The translations under genes were made by a program, and so were the position numbers. This document shows positions 45,420 to 54,605 of a stretch of DNA of 64,000 bases, in pieces. This DNA comes from Marinobacter salinisoli. GTDB taxonomy: Bacteria > Pseudomonadota > Gammaproteobacteria > Pseudomonadales > Oleiphilaceae. The notes under the pieces were generated by a model. That model was not told where the DNA came from. It saw only the letters and a list, made by a program, of their open reading frames with translations, and made no database searches. Position 1 is the stretch's first letter. Every line of letters starts with the position of its first letter. The stretch covers positions 3,224,001 to 3,288,000 of the forward strand of contig NZ_CP071247.1 of the NCBI RefSeq assembly GCF_017301335.1, in the 5' to 3' direction.

Positions 45420-46829
45420 TTATGAGTTTCTGCTCGATGGTTGGGGTGCAATGGCCGCCAGCTGCTGGCTGACGTAATTGCCGGTACTGTTCAGCTGGGA
45501 TATCAGCGAGTCTGCAGCAGTAAACTGAGACACCAGTCGTTCCCGGTAAGACTGCATCCGGATATCCAGACGATCCCGCTGATCCCGGATCTGGTCCAGG
45601 GTCTTATTGAGGCCTTCGGTTCGGGTGGAGAAAAGCCCGTCGCTGCCGACATAGCTTTCAATGGACTGGCTTATCTTGTCGGAAATGCCTTCGCCACCAC
45701 TCTGGCCTGCGAAAATGGCAGTGACCGCCGCCGGATCGGCTTCCAACTTCTCTTTGAAGATTGCGTCATCGAATTCCAGCTTGCCGGTAGCCGGGTCGGT
45801 TTTGATCCCCAGGTCGGCCAAGCTCCTGACAGAGCTTGTTTCCAGGCCGGCAGGTATTGTCGTCAGTCCAGCGCGAATATCTCGCTCCATGTTTCGGATC
45901 GTTGAATCCCCGGTCAGCATGCCACCGCTACCGCTGACCGAATTAAATCCGGCGTATTTACCAATAACTTTCTCAAGTTCGTTGTATTTATCAACAAATT
46001 CCCGGACCCGTTCCGCCACGGCATCCGCGTCGCGCTCCACGCTTATATTGGTGCTGCCGATAGCGGCCACATCGAACGTGACGCCTGCGACAACCCCTTC
46101 AATAGAGTTGGTTGGGCGACTGACAGCAATTCCGTTCACCTCAAGCAAGGCATCTTTTGCCGCAACGGTTTCGGCGAGGTTCGACGCGGCACCATCAAAC
46201 GCAAATTGTGATAGGCCCGCCATATCCGCGTTGTTGCCGTCGGCGTCGGTCACCGAGACCTGAATAGCATTCTGCAGCCCGGTGTCATCGGCCGACAGGA
46301 CCAGACGGAAACCACTGCCAGTATCCACAACACCCGCCGACAGACCGGCGTTCGCATCGTTGATCGAATCCGCCAAACCTTGCAACGTGTTGTTGCTGGA
46401 GTCCACCGTGATATCGGTACTGACACCATTGACGGTAAAGGTCATCGTGCCCTCGCCCACTGTCGTGCTGTCGGAATCGGCAAACACGCCAGAGGCAAGG
46501 GACTGGGCCTGGGCGAGCTGAGTGACATTGACACTGTACGAACCGCGACTGGCAACGGCAGAATCCACGCTTACGGCCGCTGTCGACTCGTTTGAGGATG
46601 TGGCAGACAGCGCCTTCAACCCTTCGGGTTCGGCCAGCGCTTCAAGCGGGGACTTCATCGCCTCCAAGGCACTGCGGAGCGCACCGAATGCCGAAATTTT
46701 GGCCTGAGCTTCACCTTCCCGGCGGTTCAGCCTTAATTCGGCTGGCTGTCGCTCTGCATTGACCAGCTGATCAACGAGGTCGGCACTGAAGATACCCGAC
46801 CCTACTCCCAGCGATGATATTCCTGCCAT
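45420..46829 (-). CDS. fliD: Flagellar cap protein FliD
   Basis: 469 residues. Start MAGISSLGVGSGIFSADLVDQLVNAERQPAELRLNRREGE and a C-terminal RMQSYRERLVSQFTAADSLISQLNSTGNYVSQQL are the conserved coiled-coil ends of FliD. It caps the growing filament and folds flagellin into place. A sigma-28-type promoter lies 48 bases upstream. Confidence 0.96.
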   Translation of the reverse strand: MAGISSLGVGSGIFSADLVDQLVNAERQPAELRLNRREGEAQAKISAFGALRSALEAMKSPLEALAEPEGLKALSATSSNESTAAVSVDSAVASRGSYSVNVTQLAQAQSLASGVFADSDSTTVGEGTMTFTVNGVSTDITVDSSNNTLQGLADSINDANAGLSAGVVDTGSGFRLVLSADDTGLQNAIQVSVTDADGNNADMAGLSQFAFDGAASNLAETVAAKDALLEVNGIAVSRPTNSIEGVVAGVTFDVAAIGSTNISVERDADAVAERVREFVDKYNELEKVIGKYAGFNSVSGSGGMLTGDSTIRNMERDIRAGLTTIPAGLETSSVRSLADLGIKTDPATGKLEFDDAIFKEKLEADPAAVTAIFAGQSGGEGISDKISQSIESYVGSDGLFSTRTEGLNKTLDQIRDQRDRLDIRMQSYRERLVSQFTAADSLISQLNSTGNYVSQQLAAIAPQPSSRNS

Positions 46830-46876
46830 CTTTGCGCCCCTTGCAAGGATTGCCCGTTCATTGATCGTTATTACAG

Positions 46877-46903
46877 CTATCGGCTGAAAGCGGCAAACCT
46901 TTG
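46877..46903 (-). promoter_or_regulatory. Sigma-28 (FliA) type promoter of fliD-fliS
   Basis: CAAAGGTT, 11-base spacer, GCCGATAG on the minus strand, close to the TAAAGTTT-N11-GCCGATAA consensus. Placed 48-75 bases upstream of fliD. Confidence 0.75.
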
Positions 46904-46965
46904 CCCTTCACCACCATTTTTTCGTTACAGCACGTAAGCAACGCAATACAAAAACCAAAAGAAAA

Positions 46966-46992
46966 CGCCGCTATCTCAGAAAGATAGCGGCG
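46966..46992 (-). terminator. Terminator of flaG
   Basis: CGCCGCTATCT with its complement, 5-base loop, followed on the minus strand by TTTTCTTTT. Placed 19 bases after the flaG stop, so fliD needs its own promoter. Confidence 0.85.
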
Positions 46993-47011
46993 CTAACGTC
47001 AAACCGTGCGT

Positions 47012-47431
47012 TTAGACCTTCAGGTCAAACAACGTCAGCGGTTCATCCTGCAGCAATTTTTCTGCCAACCTCAACGCAACCTCATCGGGAATCTGCCGGA
47101 TCACCTGCTGAGTTTCCTGATCAACCACTTTCACAATGGTTTCTCCGGATTCCCTGTCCATCTCAAAATGCAGATCTCTCTGCACGGTCTGGACAAAGTC
47201 ATTCAGCCGGGATACTGCCTGACCCACCGGTTCCCCGCCATCAACATGCCGAACGGCGGATGCAGCGGACAAGGACGCCGGAGCAATATCAGAAACATTC
47301 CCCGAAGAGAGCGCTGGCTGGAGTCCCGCGAGGGATCCCTCTGCCAGAGGTGACGCAGACGCCCGTGCCGGGATCTGATGACTGACACGAACCAGCCTCA
47401 AATCCGGATTATTCAGGTTTACGTCAGTCAT
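47012..47431 (-). CDS. flaG: FlaG-like flagellar protein
   Basis: 139 residues. The C-terminal half (about 70-139) is the FlaG domain: LNDFVQTVQRDLHFEMDRESGETIVKVVDQETQQVIRQIPDEVALRLAEKL. The N-terminal half is low-complexity. FlaG affects filament length in several polar-flagellated bacteria. 75 bases after the flagellin gene; its own ribosome-binding site is GTGAGG. Confidence 0.9.
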   Translation of the reverse strand: MTDVNLNNPDLRLVRVSHQIPARASASPLAEGSLAGLQPALSSGNVSDIAPASLSAASAVRHVDGGEPVGQAVSRLNDFVQTVQRDLHFEMDRESGETIVKVVDQETQQVIRQIPDEVALRLAEKLLQDEPLTLFDLKV

Positions 47432-47506
47432 GGCTCACCTCACTCTCCATCCGATTGAGAGACTGACTCCCCCTGCAGGGAGAGCCAGCGCACTCGTTAA
47501 CTCAGC

Positions 47507-48334
47507 TTACTGAAGGAGAGATAGAACCTGGTTCGGGCGAGCATTTGCCTGCGCAAGAACCGAGATGCCTGCCTGCTGCAGGACATTCGCCTTGGCCAGT
47601 TTCGCTGATTCAGAGGCGAAGTCCGCATCCAAAATTCGGCTATTTGCCGCACTCAAGTTTTCGATGGAGTTACCAAGATTGGCGATCGTGGATTCGAATC
47701 GATTCTGAACAGCACCCAAATCCGCACGGAATGAGTTCACCGTATCCAATGCCGTATCAATGGTAGTCAGTGCGCCGCTGGCTCCTGCAACAGTGGAGAT
47801 ATCTACCGCAGAAACAGCCAATGCTCCATCGGCACTCATATCTTGCGACAGGTCCACGGCGATGACCTCGCCACTGTTAGCTCCCACCTGGAAGTTCTCG
47901 GTTGCAGTGAGCGAACCATCAAGCACGTTCAGACCATTAAATGTTGTTGTATCAGCAATTCGACTGATTTCTTCAATTCGCTGAGTAACCTCAGCCTGCA
48001 GTGCAGCGCGGTCAGTGGCGGAGTTCGTTGCGTTAGCAGACTGAACCGAAAGCTCACGAATACGCTGAAGGTTGTTGGTAATCTCATCGAGGGCGCCCTC
48101 AGCAGTCTGTGCCAGAGAGATACCGTCGTTAGCGTTTCGCTGGGCGACCGTCAGACCACGGATCTGAGCGTCAAAGCGAGTTGAAATAGAAAGACCGGCA
48201 GCATCATCCTTGGCGGAATTAATACGCAGGCCCGAAGACAGTCGCTCAAGCGCTTGGTCAGACAGACTCTGAGACTTACCCAGTTGGTTCTGTGCGTTGA
48301 TTGAGGCGATGTTAGTGTTGATTCCGAGAGCCAT
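47507..48334 (-). CDS. fliC: Flagellin (275 residues)
   Basis: N-terminal [21 protein letters not shown] and C-terminal [34 protein letters not shown] are the conserved D0/D1 regions. The central domain is short, so this is a small flagellin. Has GAAGGAGA before the ATG and a sigma-28-type promoter upstream. Divergent from a second, longer flagellin gene. Confidence 0.97.
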   Translation of the reverse strand: MALGINTNIASINAQNQLGKSQSLSDQALERLSSGLRINSAKDDAAGLSISTRFDAQIRGLTVAQRNANDGISLAQTAEGALDEITNNLQRIRELSVQSANATNSATDRAALQAEVTQRIEEISRIADTTTFNGLNVLDGSLTATENFQVGANSGEVIAVDLSQDMSADGALAVSAVDISTVAGASGALTTIDTALDTVNSFRADLGAVQNRFESTIANLGNSIENLSAANSRILDADFASESAKLAKANVLQQAGISVLAQANARPNQVLSLLQ

Positions 48335-48422
48335 AATACTTCTCCTTCGACTGGTGTCGTTACTTCATGGAAAAGGTGTGGCGCTCGTCCAAGTGTTTTG
48401 TAGCGCCGCCCTGTTATTCCAC

Positions 48423-48449
48423 TTAACGGCCCTAGAAATCGTTTCTTTA
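48423..48449 (-). promoter_or_regulatory. Sigma-28 (FliA) type promoter of the small flagellin gene
   Basis: TAAAGAAA, 11-base spacer, GCCGTTAA on the minus strand; near-consensus and 89 bases upstream of the ATG. Confidence 0.85.
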
Positions 48450-48611
48450 GAAAAAAAACCACTAATTTGTGAGCAAATGTAAACAACCCTTTAAATGCGG
48501 CAAGCTCATTCCCTCCTGCCGACGGTATTTTCAGTGCCCGCTAAAACACTAAAACACCAAGAAAACGTAAAAACTTTATTTTTCATAAACATAAGAACCA
48601 AAAACCAAGAC

Positions 48612-48627
48612 TGGCACAGGTTTCGCT
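48612..48627 (+). promoter_or_regulatory. Sigma-54 type promoter of the large flagellin gene
   Basis: TGGCAC followed by TCGCT, with GG-N10-GC spacing as required for RpoN promoters, about 100 bases upstream of the ATG. No sigma-28 motif was found on this strand. Confidence 0.7.
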
Positions 48628-48726
48628 TCACCCTGAAAACAACGACACCCAATAACATTGGCCGGCAATGCGTCTCCAAATGATCGAACACAGAGTGACC
48701 GGCATCTCAGAGCAGGGAGAAACAAC

Positions 48727-49890
48727 ATGCCTCAGATAATCAATACCAATATTGCTTCACTCAATGCCCAACGTAACCTGAACGCCACCCAGAGCGATGC
48801 CAATGTCGCCCTGCAACGCTTGTCATCGGGCCTGCGGATCAATTCAGCCAAAGACGATGCTGCCGGCCTCGCGATTTCCGAGCGCTTTGAGTCCCAGATT
48901 ACCGGCCTCAACATGGCGCAGCGCAACGCCAATGATGGTATCTCTCTGGCGCAAACAACCGAGGGCGCGCTGGACGAAATCACAAACAACCTGCAGCGTA
49001 TCCGTGAACTGGCCGTTCAGTCCGCCAACGCCTCAAACAGCCCTTCAGACCGCGCGGCATTGAATGCCGAAGTTCAGGAACGTATTGCGGAAATCAACCG
49101 AATTTCCGGCCAAACCTCGTTCAACGGTTTGAAGATTCTGGACGGCAGCCTCCTCACCCAGACTTTCCAGGTTGGCGCCAACGCCGGCGACACCATCAGT
49201 GTGTCTGGCTTCGATACCCGTGGCTCGCAGATCGGTTCTACCATTAACCAGTCCACTGGCCTCATGGCCATGACCGATGGTACCGATACCCTGCAAACAA
49301 TCTTCGATGAAGGGCGCACGGTTGATATCACCTTCGACATTACCGGGACCGATGGTGCTGTAACGCCCGTTACCGTCACCGGGGCGAATTCCCTGCAGGA
49401 CGTTCTGGGCCAGATCAATGCCCAGTCACCGACCACGGGCGTTGAAGTCAACATGAACAGAACCAACGATGAACTGATTTTTTCGTCGCAGTTCGGCACC
49501 GACTTTTCCGTGGCAATAACGCCAGCAGGTGGCGGCACCCAGACAGTAGCTGGCACCGCTGCCGCCAATACAGTCTCAGTAAACGCCACGGATATCTCGA
49601 CTCAGGCTGGCGCTGACCTGGCGATGATCAATATCGACTACGCCATCGACTCCATCAATAGCATCCGCGCAGAGCTGGGTGCGGTACAGAACCGCTTTGA
49701 GTCCACCATTGCCAACCTCAGCACCACCTCGGAGAACCTGTCGGCCTCCAACAGCCGCATTCGTGATGCCGACTTCGCCGCGGAATCTGCGGAACTGGCC
49801 CGCACCCAGGTGCTTCAGCAGGCCGGTCTCTCCGTTCTGTCGCAGGCCAATGCACGGCCTCAACAGGTACTGCAGCTGCTGCAGGGTTAA
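48727..49890 (+). CDS. fliC: Flagellin (387 residues)
   Basis: Start at the ATG 48727, after GGGAGAAACAAC; the frame is open for 23 codons before it without support. N-terminal [21 protein letters not shown] and C-terminal [30 protein letters not shown] are conserved. The central D2/D3 segment (about 175-290) is longer than in the divergent flagellin. Has a sigma-54-type promoter. A TPR/methyltransferase-like gene starts 29 bases downstream. Confidence 0.97.
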   Translation: MPQIINTNIASLNAQRNLNATQSDANVALQRLSSGLRINSAKDDAAGLAISERFESQITGLNMAQRNANDGISLAQTTEGALDEITNNLQRIRELAVQSANASNSPSDRAALNAEVQERIAEINRISGQTSFNGLKILDGSLLTQTFQVGANAGDTISVSGFDTRGSQIGSTINQSTGLMAMTDGTDTLQTIFDEGRTVDITFDITGTDGAVTPVTVTGANSLQDVLGQINAQSPTTGVEVNMNRTNDELIFSSQFGTDFSVAITPAGGGTQTVAGTAAANTVSVNATDISTQAGADLAMINIDYAIDSINSIRAELGAVQNRFESTIANLSTTSENLSASNSRIRDADFAAESAELARTQVLQQAGLSVLSQANARPQQVLQLLQG

Positions 49891-49919
49891 GTTGATCAAT
49901 TGACAGGTTGAGGTGTCCC

Positions 49920-51917
49920 ATGGAAGCGAAGCATTACCGTCACGGGCAAACACAGAACGCGCAGGCCGCCCGGCTGTACCTGAGGGCCAGCGAAGCGTAC
50001 AGCCAGTCCAACGGCGAAACGACGCCACTGGCCGCACGTCTTGACGCTCGCAAGCTCTGCCGCCAGCACCTGGAGGCTGCGCTTGCGCTGGAGCCGGACT
50101 ATGCGCCGGCACTGGGCCTGCTCGGACGGGTTGCATTGGATGATGGGCACCTTGAACAGGCTCAGATTTTGTTTATCGCCAGCCTGGACGCCCAACCCGG
50201 GCAATCTCAACAATATACCAACCTTGGCTACTGGGCCCTCAAAAGTGAACGGCCGGCCATGGCGGAGCAATACTTCGCTCAGGCTCTGGAGCTGGACCGG
50301 CAATCCGCCACCGCTTTCTGCGGCGTTGCCCATGCCAAACGCCTGAAGGCTCAATTTGATGTGGCCTACCTGCATTACCGGAAGCTGCTGGAAATGGGCG
50401 CTGACTGGAGCTCAGTCTATTCCGGCATGCTGACTTGCGCTTCCCATTTGGCGGTTCACCAGGCGGACGACGACCTGGCCCGAGATGCCATCGCCTTGCT
50501 CAGGCAGGACACGCTACCCCATCAGCAAATCGGCCGTTTTGTTGGTGCGATCCTGAGCGCGAAATACGACCTGAACGTGCCTGACGCACAGATTCTTCTG
50601 GACACCGCCAGCGAGGACGAACTGCTGATTCTGGCGTTGCAAAAAGTCCTGATGCCGAGCGCCGCCATCGAACAATTTGTTGGTTTGCTGCGCCGCGCCG
50701 TTCTGGCGGAAGTCGCCCAGACTGCCGAATTGCGTGATGAGCTCCAGCCGCTCGCCCTGGCGATTGCACAGTATGCGGAGCGCACCGGTTACGCCATCGC
50801 GGCAAGGGATGACGAACAGCGCATGATCGATGCGATCAACAACAGCCTGCAAGCCCAGCTTGCCCTCGGAGAACCGCAGGCAGCGCTGCATGGCTCACTG
50901 ATCATGAGTGCTATGTACGGCGCTCTGTTCCACCAGGCGTTTGCTGTTCAGCTTGGTCAGTGGAACCTGACCGACTGGCCGCTGGCGATGCAGGCAGTCA
51001 TGGTCGCAAGCTACTACGATCGCGCCAATGAAGAAGCCATCAAGCAGAATTTCGAGGAAAAGGCTGAGGAACTTTGCCTGGACAAAATCGATCTTCCGCA
51101 GGCTTGGCCGACCTGGAGCAACCTGTCACAACAGACCGAAACCAGTCTGAAGAAAATCCTTATTCAGGAATTGGGGCTGCCAGCCGAAGACCTGCCGGAC
51201 ACCCTGCGCATCCTGGTATGCGGAGCCCAATCCGGCCAGCGTGCGCTGGAACTGGCCCGTTACCTGAGCGATGTGGAAGTGATTGCGGTCGATGAATCCC
51301 TTGCCAATGTTGCGAAGGGTGGCCGAGTCGCGGCAGAGATAGGGCTGGATAACATCGTGTTCTGGCCCTGGTCCATCGCCCAGCGCTTTGTCGCTGACGG
51401 CCACAAGCTCCATTGGGTAGAGGTGGGTCGCCTGCCCTCTGCGGCGATGACAGACCTTTCCCTGAGCGCCTTGGTGAACGACGCCACGAATGCCGGCGCT
51501 GTCGTACACCTGCATACGGCCATCACAGAACAAACTCGCGGCGACCGCCAAATTCGTGACCTGATTAAAGAGCACAACCTTCAGCCAAATCGCGCCACCC
51601 TTCGACAGTTACGCCAATTGGTGCTCAACAATCATGACAAGACGCCGTGGCAGGACCTGGCCCATGAGGACGATTTCTTCAGCCTCGGCGGTTGCCGGGA
51701 CCGCTGGTTCGCACCGCAAGATCCGGATCAGCTGAAGCAACTGCTCGGCCTGTTGAGCAATGAAGTGGAATGGAAGCTGATTAAAGCCCGCGACGCCGAG
51801 GGGCACTCACTGTCCCCGAAGCCCGTACAGCGCCAGATTCAGGCCGAGGCGATGGGCAATGAAGTTCAAAGCCTCGTGGGTCAGGGCCTGAGCGTTTACT
51901 TCAGCAAGCGCCGGTAA
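49920..51917 (+). CDS. TPR protein with a C-terminal methyltransferase-like domain, next to flagellin
   Basis: 665 residues from the ATG at 49920, with GAGGTG upstream; the frame is open from 49908. About five TPR-like helical pairs at 40-185 (HLEAALALEPDYAPALGLLGRVALDDGHLEQAQ, YFAQALELDRQSATAF). After a helical middle region, residues ~430-520 resemble the SAM-binding Rossmann core: ILVCGAQSGQRALELARYLSDVEVIAVDES, and VEVGRLPSAAMTDLSL. The middle LxCGxxSG differs from the usual GCGTG. Position right after flagellin suggests modification or assembly of the filament. Not firmly assigned; may not be catalytic. Confidence 0.65.
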   Translation: MEAKHYRHGQTQNAQAARLYLRASEAYSQSNGETTPLAARLDARKLCRQHLEAALALEPDYAPALGLLGRVALDDGHLEQAQILFIASLDAQPGQSQQYTNLGYWALKSERPAMAEQYFAQALELDRQSATAFCGVAHAKRLKAQFDVAYLHYRKLLEMGADWSSVYSGMLTCASHLAVHQADDDLARDAIALLRQDTLPHQQIGRFVGAILSAKYDLNVPDAQILLDTASEDELLILALQKVLMPSAAIEQFVGLLRRAVLAEVAQTAELRDELQPLALAIAQYAERTGYAIAARDDEQRMIDAINNSLQAQLALGEPQAALHGSLIMSAMYGALFHQAFAVQLGQWNLTDWPLAMQAVMVASYYDRANEEAIKQNFEEKAEELCLDKIDLPQAWPTWSNLSQQTETSLKKILIQELGLPAEDLPDTLRILVCGAQSGQRALELARYLSDVEVIAVDESLANVAKGGRVAAEIGLDNIVFWPWSIAQRFVADGHKLHWVEVGRLPSAAMTDLSLSALVNDATNAGAVVHLHTAITEQTRGDRQIRDLIKEHNLQPNRATLRQLRQLVLNNHDKTPWQDLAHEDDFFSLGGCRDRWFAPQDPDQLKQLLGLLSNEVEWKLIKARDAEGHSLSPKPVQRQIQAEAMGNEVQSLVGQGLSVYFSKRR

Positions 51918-51922
51918 CGCAA

Positions 51923-53371
51923 TTACATATAGGGAATCAACGATTCCCCATACAGGTGCAGCTCCTCAAGAATATGCCGCTTATTCGGAGTTAACTCCGG
52001 GTCGGCGGCCAGCCTTTGCAGCTCTTTGCCATAAGCTTCCAGAGATCGCCATCCCTGCTTGGGACTCATCAGGCGCTGGGCGCGAAAGGTTTCCCAGCGT
52101 TCGACATCCTCCCCGATGAGGGTACCCGGGTAATTACGCGCGCGATAGCGGAATAGCATTTCCTGCAGGCGGCCATCTTCAAACTGCACATCCTGCTCGC
52201 CCAGCTGTTCCACCGATTGGCTCAACACCCAGTTCAGTTTTTCCCTGTCGGTTCGGCTAATAAAGCCGCCGGCGTATAGCTGTTCATCTGGATCGGTCAG
52301 GTCCGACCCTTCGAACTCCCGATCAAAGGCCTGTGCAATCCGTGCAGACACATCCGGCACTTTCCGAAGTTTTGCCAGATTGGCTCTAAGCGCATCACCG
52401 TTCAATTCCAACTCGGCCAGCCGCTCGGGCGGCAGCGTCGAAAGCATGTTTGCTGGCGCCAATACCGGACATTTGTTCAGGTGAACGGCTTTCAGTGGGA
52501 AACGGGGCGTGTCGTCGCCAAGCTCGGATTGTGAAGTAAACACCCGCTCACGAATCTGCTCAGGCGTCGCCTGCAACAGTTCGTCAGGATCTTCCCGGAG
52601 ATCGTATACAATCACGGCATTTTTGTTGGACGGATGCTCGGCGACCGGCGCCACCAAAGCGCAACAACCACGAGAAGCCGGGTACTTCGAAGACACATGA
52701 AATACTGGCTTCATGACGGCTGTATCCAGCATGGACCTGGCCGAATGCTTGTCCTTATTGCGCAGGACAAAATCAAAGAGCTTGGGCTGCTTTTCCTTGA
52801 TCAGCTTCGCCATCGCAATGGTTGCCTGAACATCCGACATAGCGTCGTGAGCGCTTTCGTGGGCAATGCCGTTCGCTTTAGTCAGTTCTTCAAGACGAAA
52901 GCTGGGGCTGCCGTCATCCTTTTTCGGCCAGTGGATACCCTCAGGGCGAAGCGCGTAGGTGAGCCGGACCATATCGATGATGTCCCAGCGGGAATTGCCG
53001 TTCTGCCACTCGCGGGCGTAGGGGTCGCGCAGGTTTCGGTAAAGGGTGTGCCGCGTCACCTCATCGTCAAATCGCAGGCTGTTGTAGCCCACCACGCACG
53101 TCCCAGGCTGGCTGAAAGCGTCGTTGATCAGGGCGATAAATTCGGCTTCAGGAAATCCGTCTTCGAGGGCTTTCTGGGGCGTAATACCGGTAATAAGGCA
53201 AGCCTCGGGTGACGGCAAATAATCGTCCGCAGGCTTGCAGTAGATCACAAGTGGTTCTTCGATGATGTTCAGATGCTCGTCGGTTCGAACACCGGCAAAC
53301 TGGGAAGGACGGTCATGAATCGGATCAACACCGAAGGTTTCGTAGTCATGCCAGTAGAACGAGCGAATCAA
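51923..53371 (-). CDS. sbcB: Exodeoxyribonuclease I
   Basis: 482 residues. DEDD exonuclease motifs YHDYETFGVDP, GYNSLRFDDEV and SAHDAMSDVQATI are in order, followed by the SH3-like and helical domains typical of ExoI. Degrades single-stranded DNA 3' to 5' in recombination and mismatch repair. Convergent with the TPR gene, five bases apart. No AGGAG-type site is visible upstream of the start. Confidence 0.96.
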   Translation of the reverse strand: MIRSFYWHDYETFGVDPIHDRPSQFAGVRTDEHLNIIEEPLVIYCKPADDYLPSPEACLITGITPQKALEDGFPEAEFIALINDAFSQPGTCVVGYNSLRFDDEVTRHTLYRNLRDPYAREWQNGNSRWDIIDMVRLTYALRPEGIHWPKKDDGSPSFRLEELTKANGIAHESAHDAMSDVQATIAMAKLIKEKQPKLFDFVLRNKDKHSARSMLDTAVMKPVFHVSSKYPASRGCCALVAPVAEHPSNKNAVIVYDLREDPDELLQATPEQIRERVFTSQSELGDDTPRFPLKAVHLNKCPVLAPANMLSTLPPERLAELELNGDALRANLAKLRKVPDVSARIAQAFDREFEGSDLTDPDEQLYAGGFISRTDREKLNWVLSQSVEQLGEQDVQFEDGRLQEMLFRYRARNYPGTLIGEDVERWETFRAQRLMSPKQGWRSLEAYGKELQRLAADPELTPNKRHILEELHLYGESLIPYM

Positions 53372-53418
53372 GGGACGAAACTCCTGCCATTAAATGTCTG
53401 ATGACAGGAGTTTAACAT

Positions 53419-54306
53419 TTAAAAAAGCTTTGTCCCCAGATCGTTCTGGTGGGTACGCAGGCGCGGCAAACCCGCGGATAGCTCGCTCATCTTTACGGTC
53501 ATGCTGGTGGGCAGGTTGAGATAAACCCCTTTCCCGGCGTTGATGACATTCGCTCCTGCCGGGCTTTGCCAGGGCACGTCTTCGGCCTGGAAACCAATAA
53601 AGAAATCGCTGGTGAAGTCCGTCGTGCCGCCATTGTCTTGCCCCACAATCAATGACTGGGCATGAGATAAAGGCGCACAATTGGCACCAGTGGCACAGTC
53701 CGTTGTAACGGCTGCGTCATCAATGCCTATGTGGGTCGCGCGGTAGTCGGTCGCCTGAGTACTGGCATCGAACAAGGCCGCGTCATAGACGTTTCCTGTG
53801 CTGTCGTCGGTGATCCTCAGCCCAATGTTGCCGCTGAAGTTGGATGTCACCGAAGAAACAGAACCTCGAGCCTGCTCGAATCCCATACGAAAACCAACCA
53901 AACGCTTATCTGTGGGATTTTCGGCCAACTCGAGGTAAGGCCTGGCAGCCTCAAAAGGAACGGTTTCATCAGCAAGATAGCTTTTGCCGTTGTACTCCAC
54001 ACCGTCAACCCGGGCGATGTGGCCAAGCGCCACTCGAGAAGCTGCCAAATCGGCTCCGTCAGCGGTGCCTCCAAGGGTGACGTCGTCAATATTAACTCGT
54101 GTCTCGACATCCAAACCCAGTGTCATCCGGGTGTAATCCAGTGTCGAACCCGTGACATTTTCAATGTTCTCAACTTCCATAAACGCCTGCCCGGTTACCT
54201 CACCCATCGCTTGGTCTGAAATGGGTTGCAACTCAGCCTGGGCAACGGCGGACATACCCAGAGAAAACATGGTAACGGCAGCGTATCCATACGCCTTGTA
54301 GTTCAT
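53419..54306 (-). CDS. Exported protein with an N-terminal LQPISDQAMGEVTGQ motif, function unknown
   Basis: 295 residues from the ATG at 54306, chosen because it begins a signal peptide cleaved after VAQA; the frame is open to 54423. The mature N-terminus LQPISDQAMGEVTGQAFMEVENI matches a motif common to several uncharacterised, mostly marine proteins (FilF- or DUF6160-like). The rest is beta-rich with no enzymatic motif and ends GTKLF. A Cys pair (TTDCATGANCAP) occurs at about 225. It may be surface or outer-membrane associated. The intergenic space to the divergent REC-CheC gene is 299 bases and carries CGGAGGCAG twice (54395 and 54448). Confidence 0.6.
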   Translation of the reverse strand: MNYKAYGYAAVTMFSLGMSAVAQAELQPISDQAMGEVTGQAFMEVENIENVTGSTLDYTRMTLGLDVETRVNIDDVTLGGTADGADLAASRVALGHIARVDGVEYNGKSYLADETVPFEAARPYLELAENPTDKRLVGFRMGFEQARGSVSSVTSNFSGNIGLRITDDSTGNVYDAALFDASTQATDYRATHIGIDDAAVTTDCATGANCAPLSHAQSLIVGQDNGGTTDFTSDFFIGFQAEDVPWQSPAGANVINAGKGVYLNLPTSMTVKMSELSAGLPRLRTHQNDLGTKLF

Positions 54307-54605
54307 AGTTGGAGCGTCTCTGATTAGTCGGTTAGAGCCAGTTTCGACGCCGGACTCTGCCGCCTCCTCTGTATTGTTAGAACTTTCTGAATAACGGAGG
54401 CAGGTGGCCTGTGAGTAACTCATCTTTTTGCCACACGCACACTATATCGGAGGCAGCTCGGCCAATAGAGTGAGCCTTGTCACATTCGCAACGCCCCCGC
54501 GCCTATAACCTGAAACAAGCATGATCAATCGCACAAAATGCCTGACATGTGTATCCTATTCGTACATTAAAGCTACTCAGCCACCGTTAGCGAAGTCGCA
54601 AATTA

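Noticed and set aside
47432..47506. Terminator between flagellin and flaG
   Set aside because: Short CTCCC/GGGAG pairing without a T-run; read-through into flaG is more likely.
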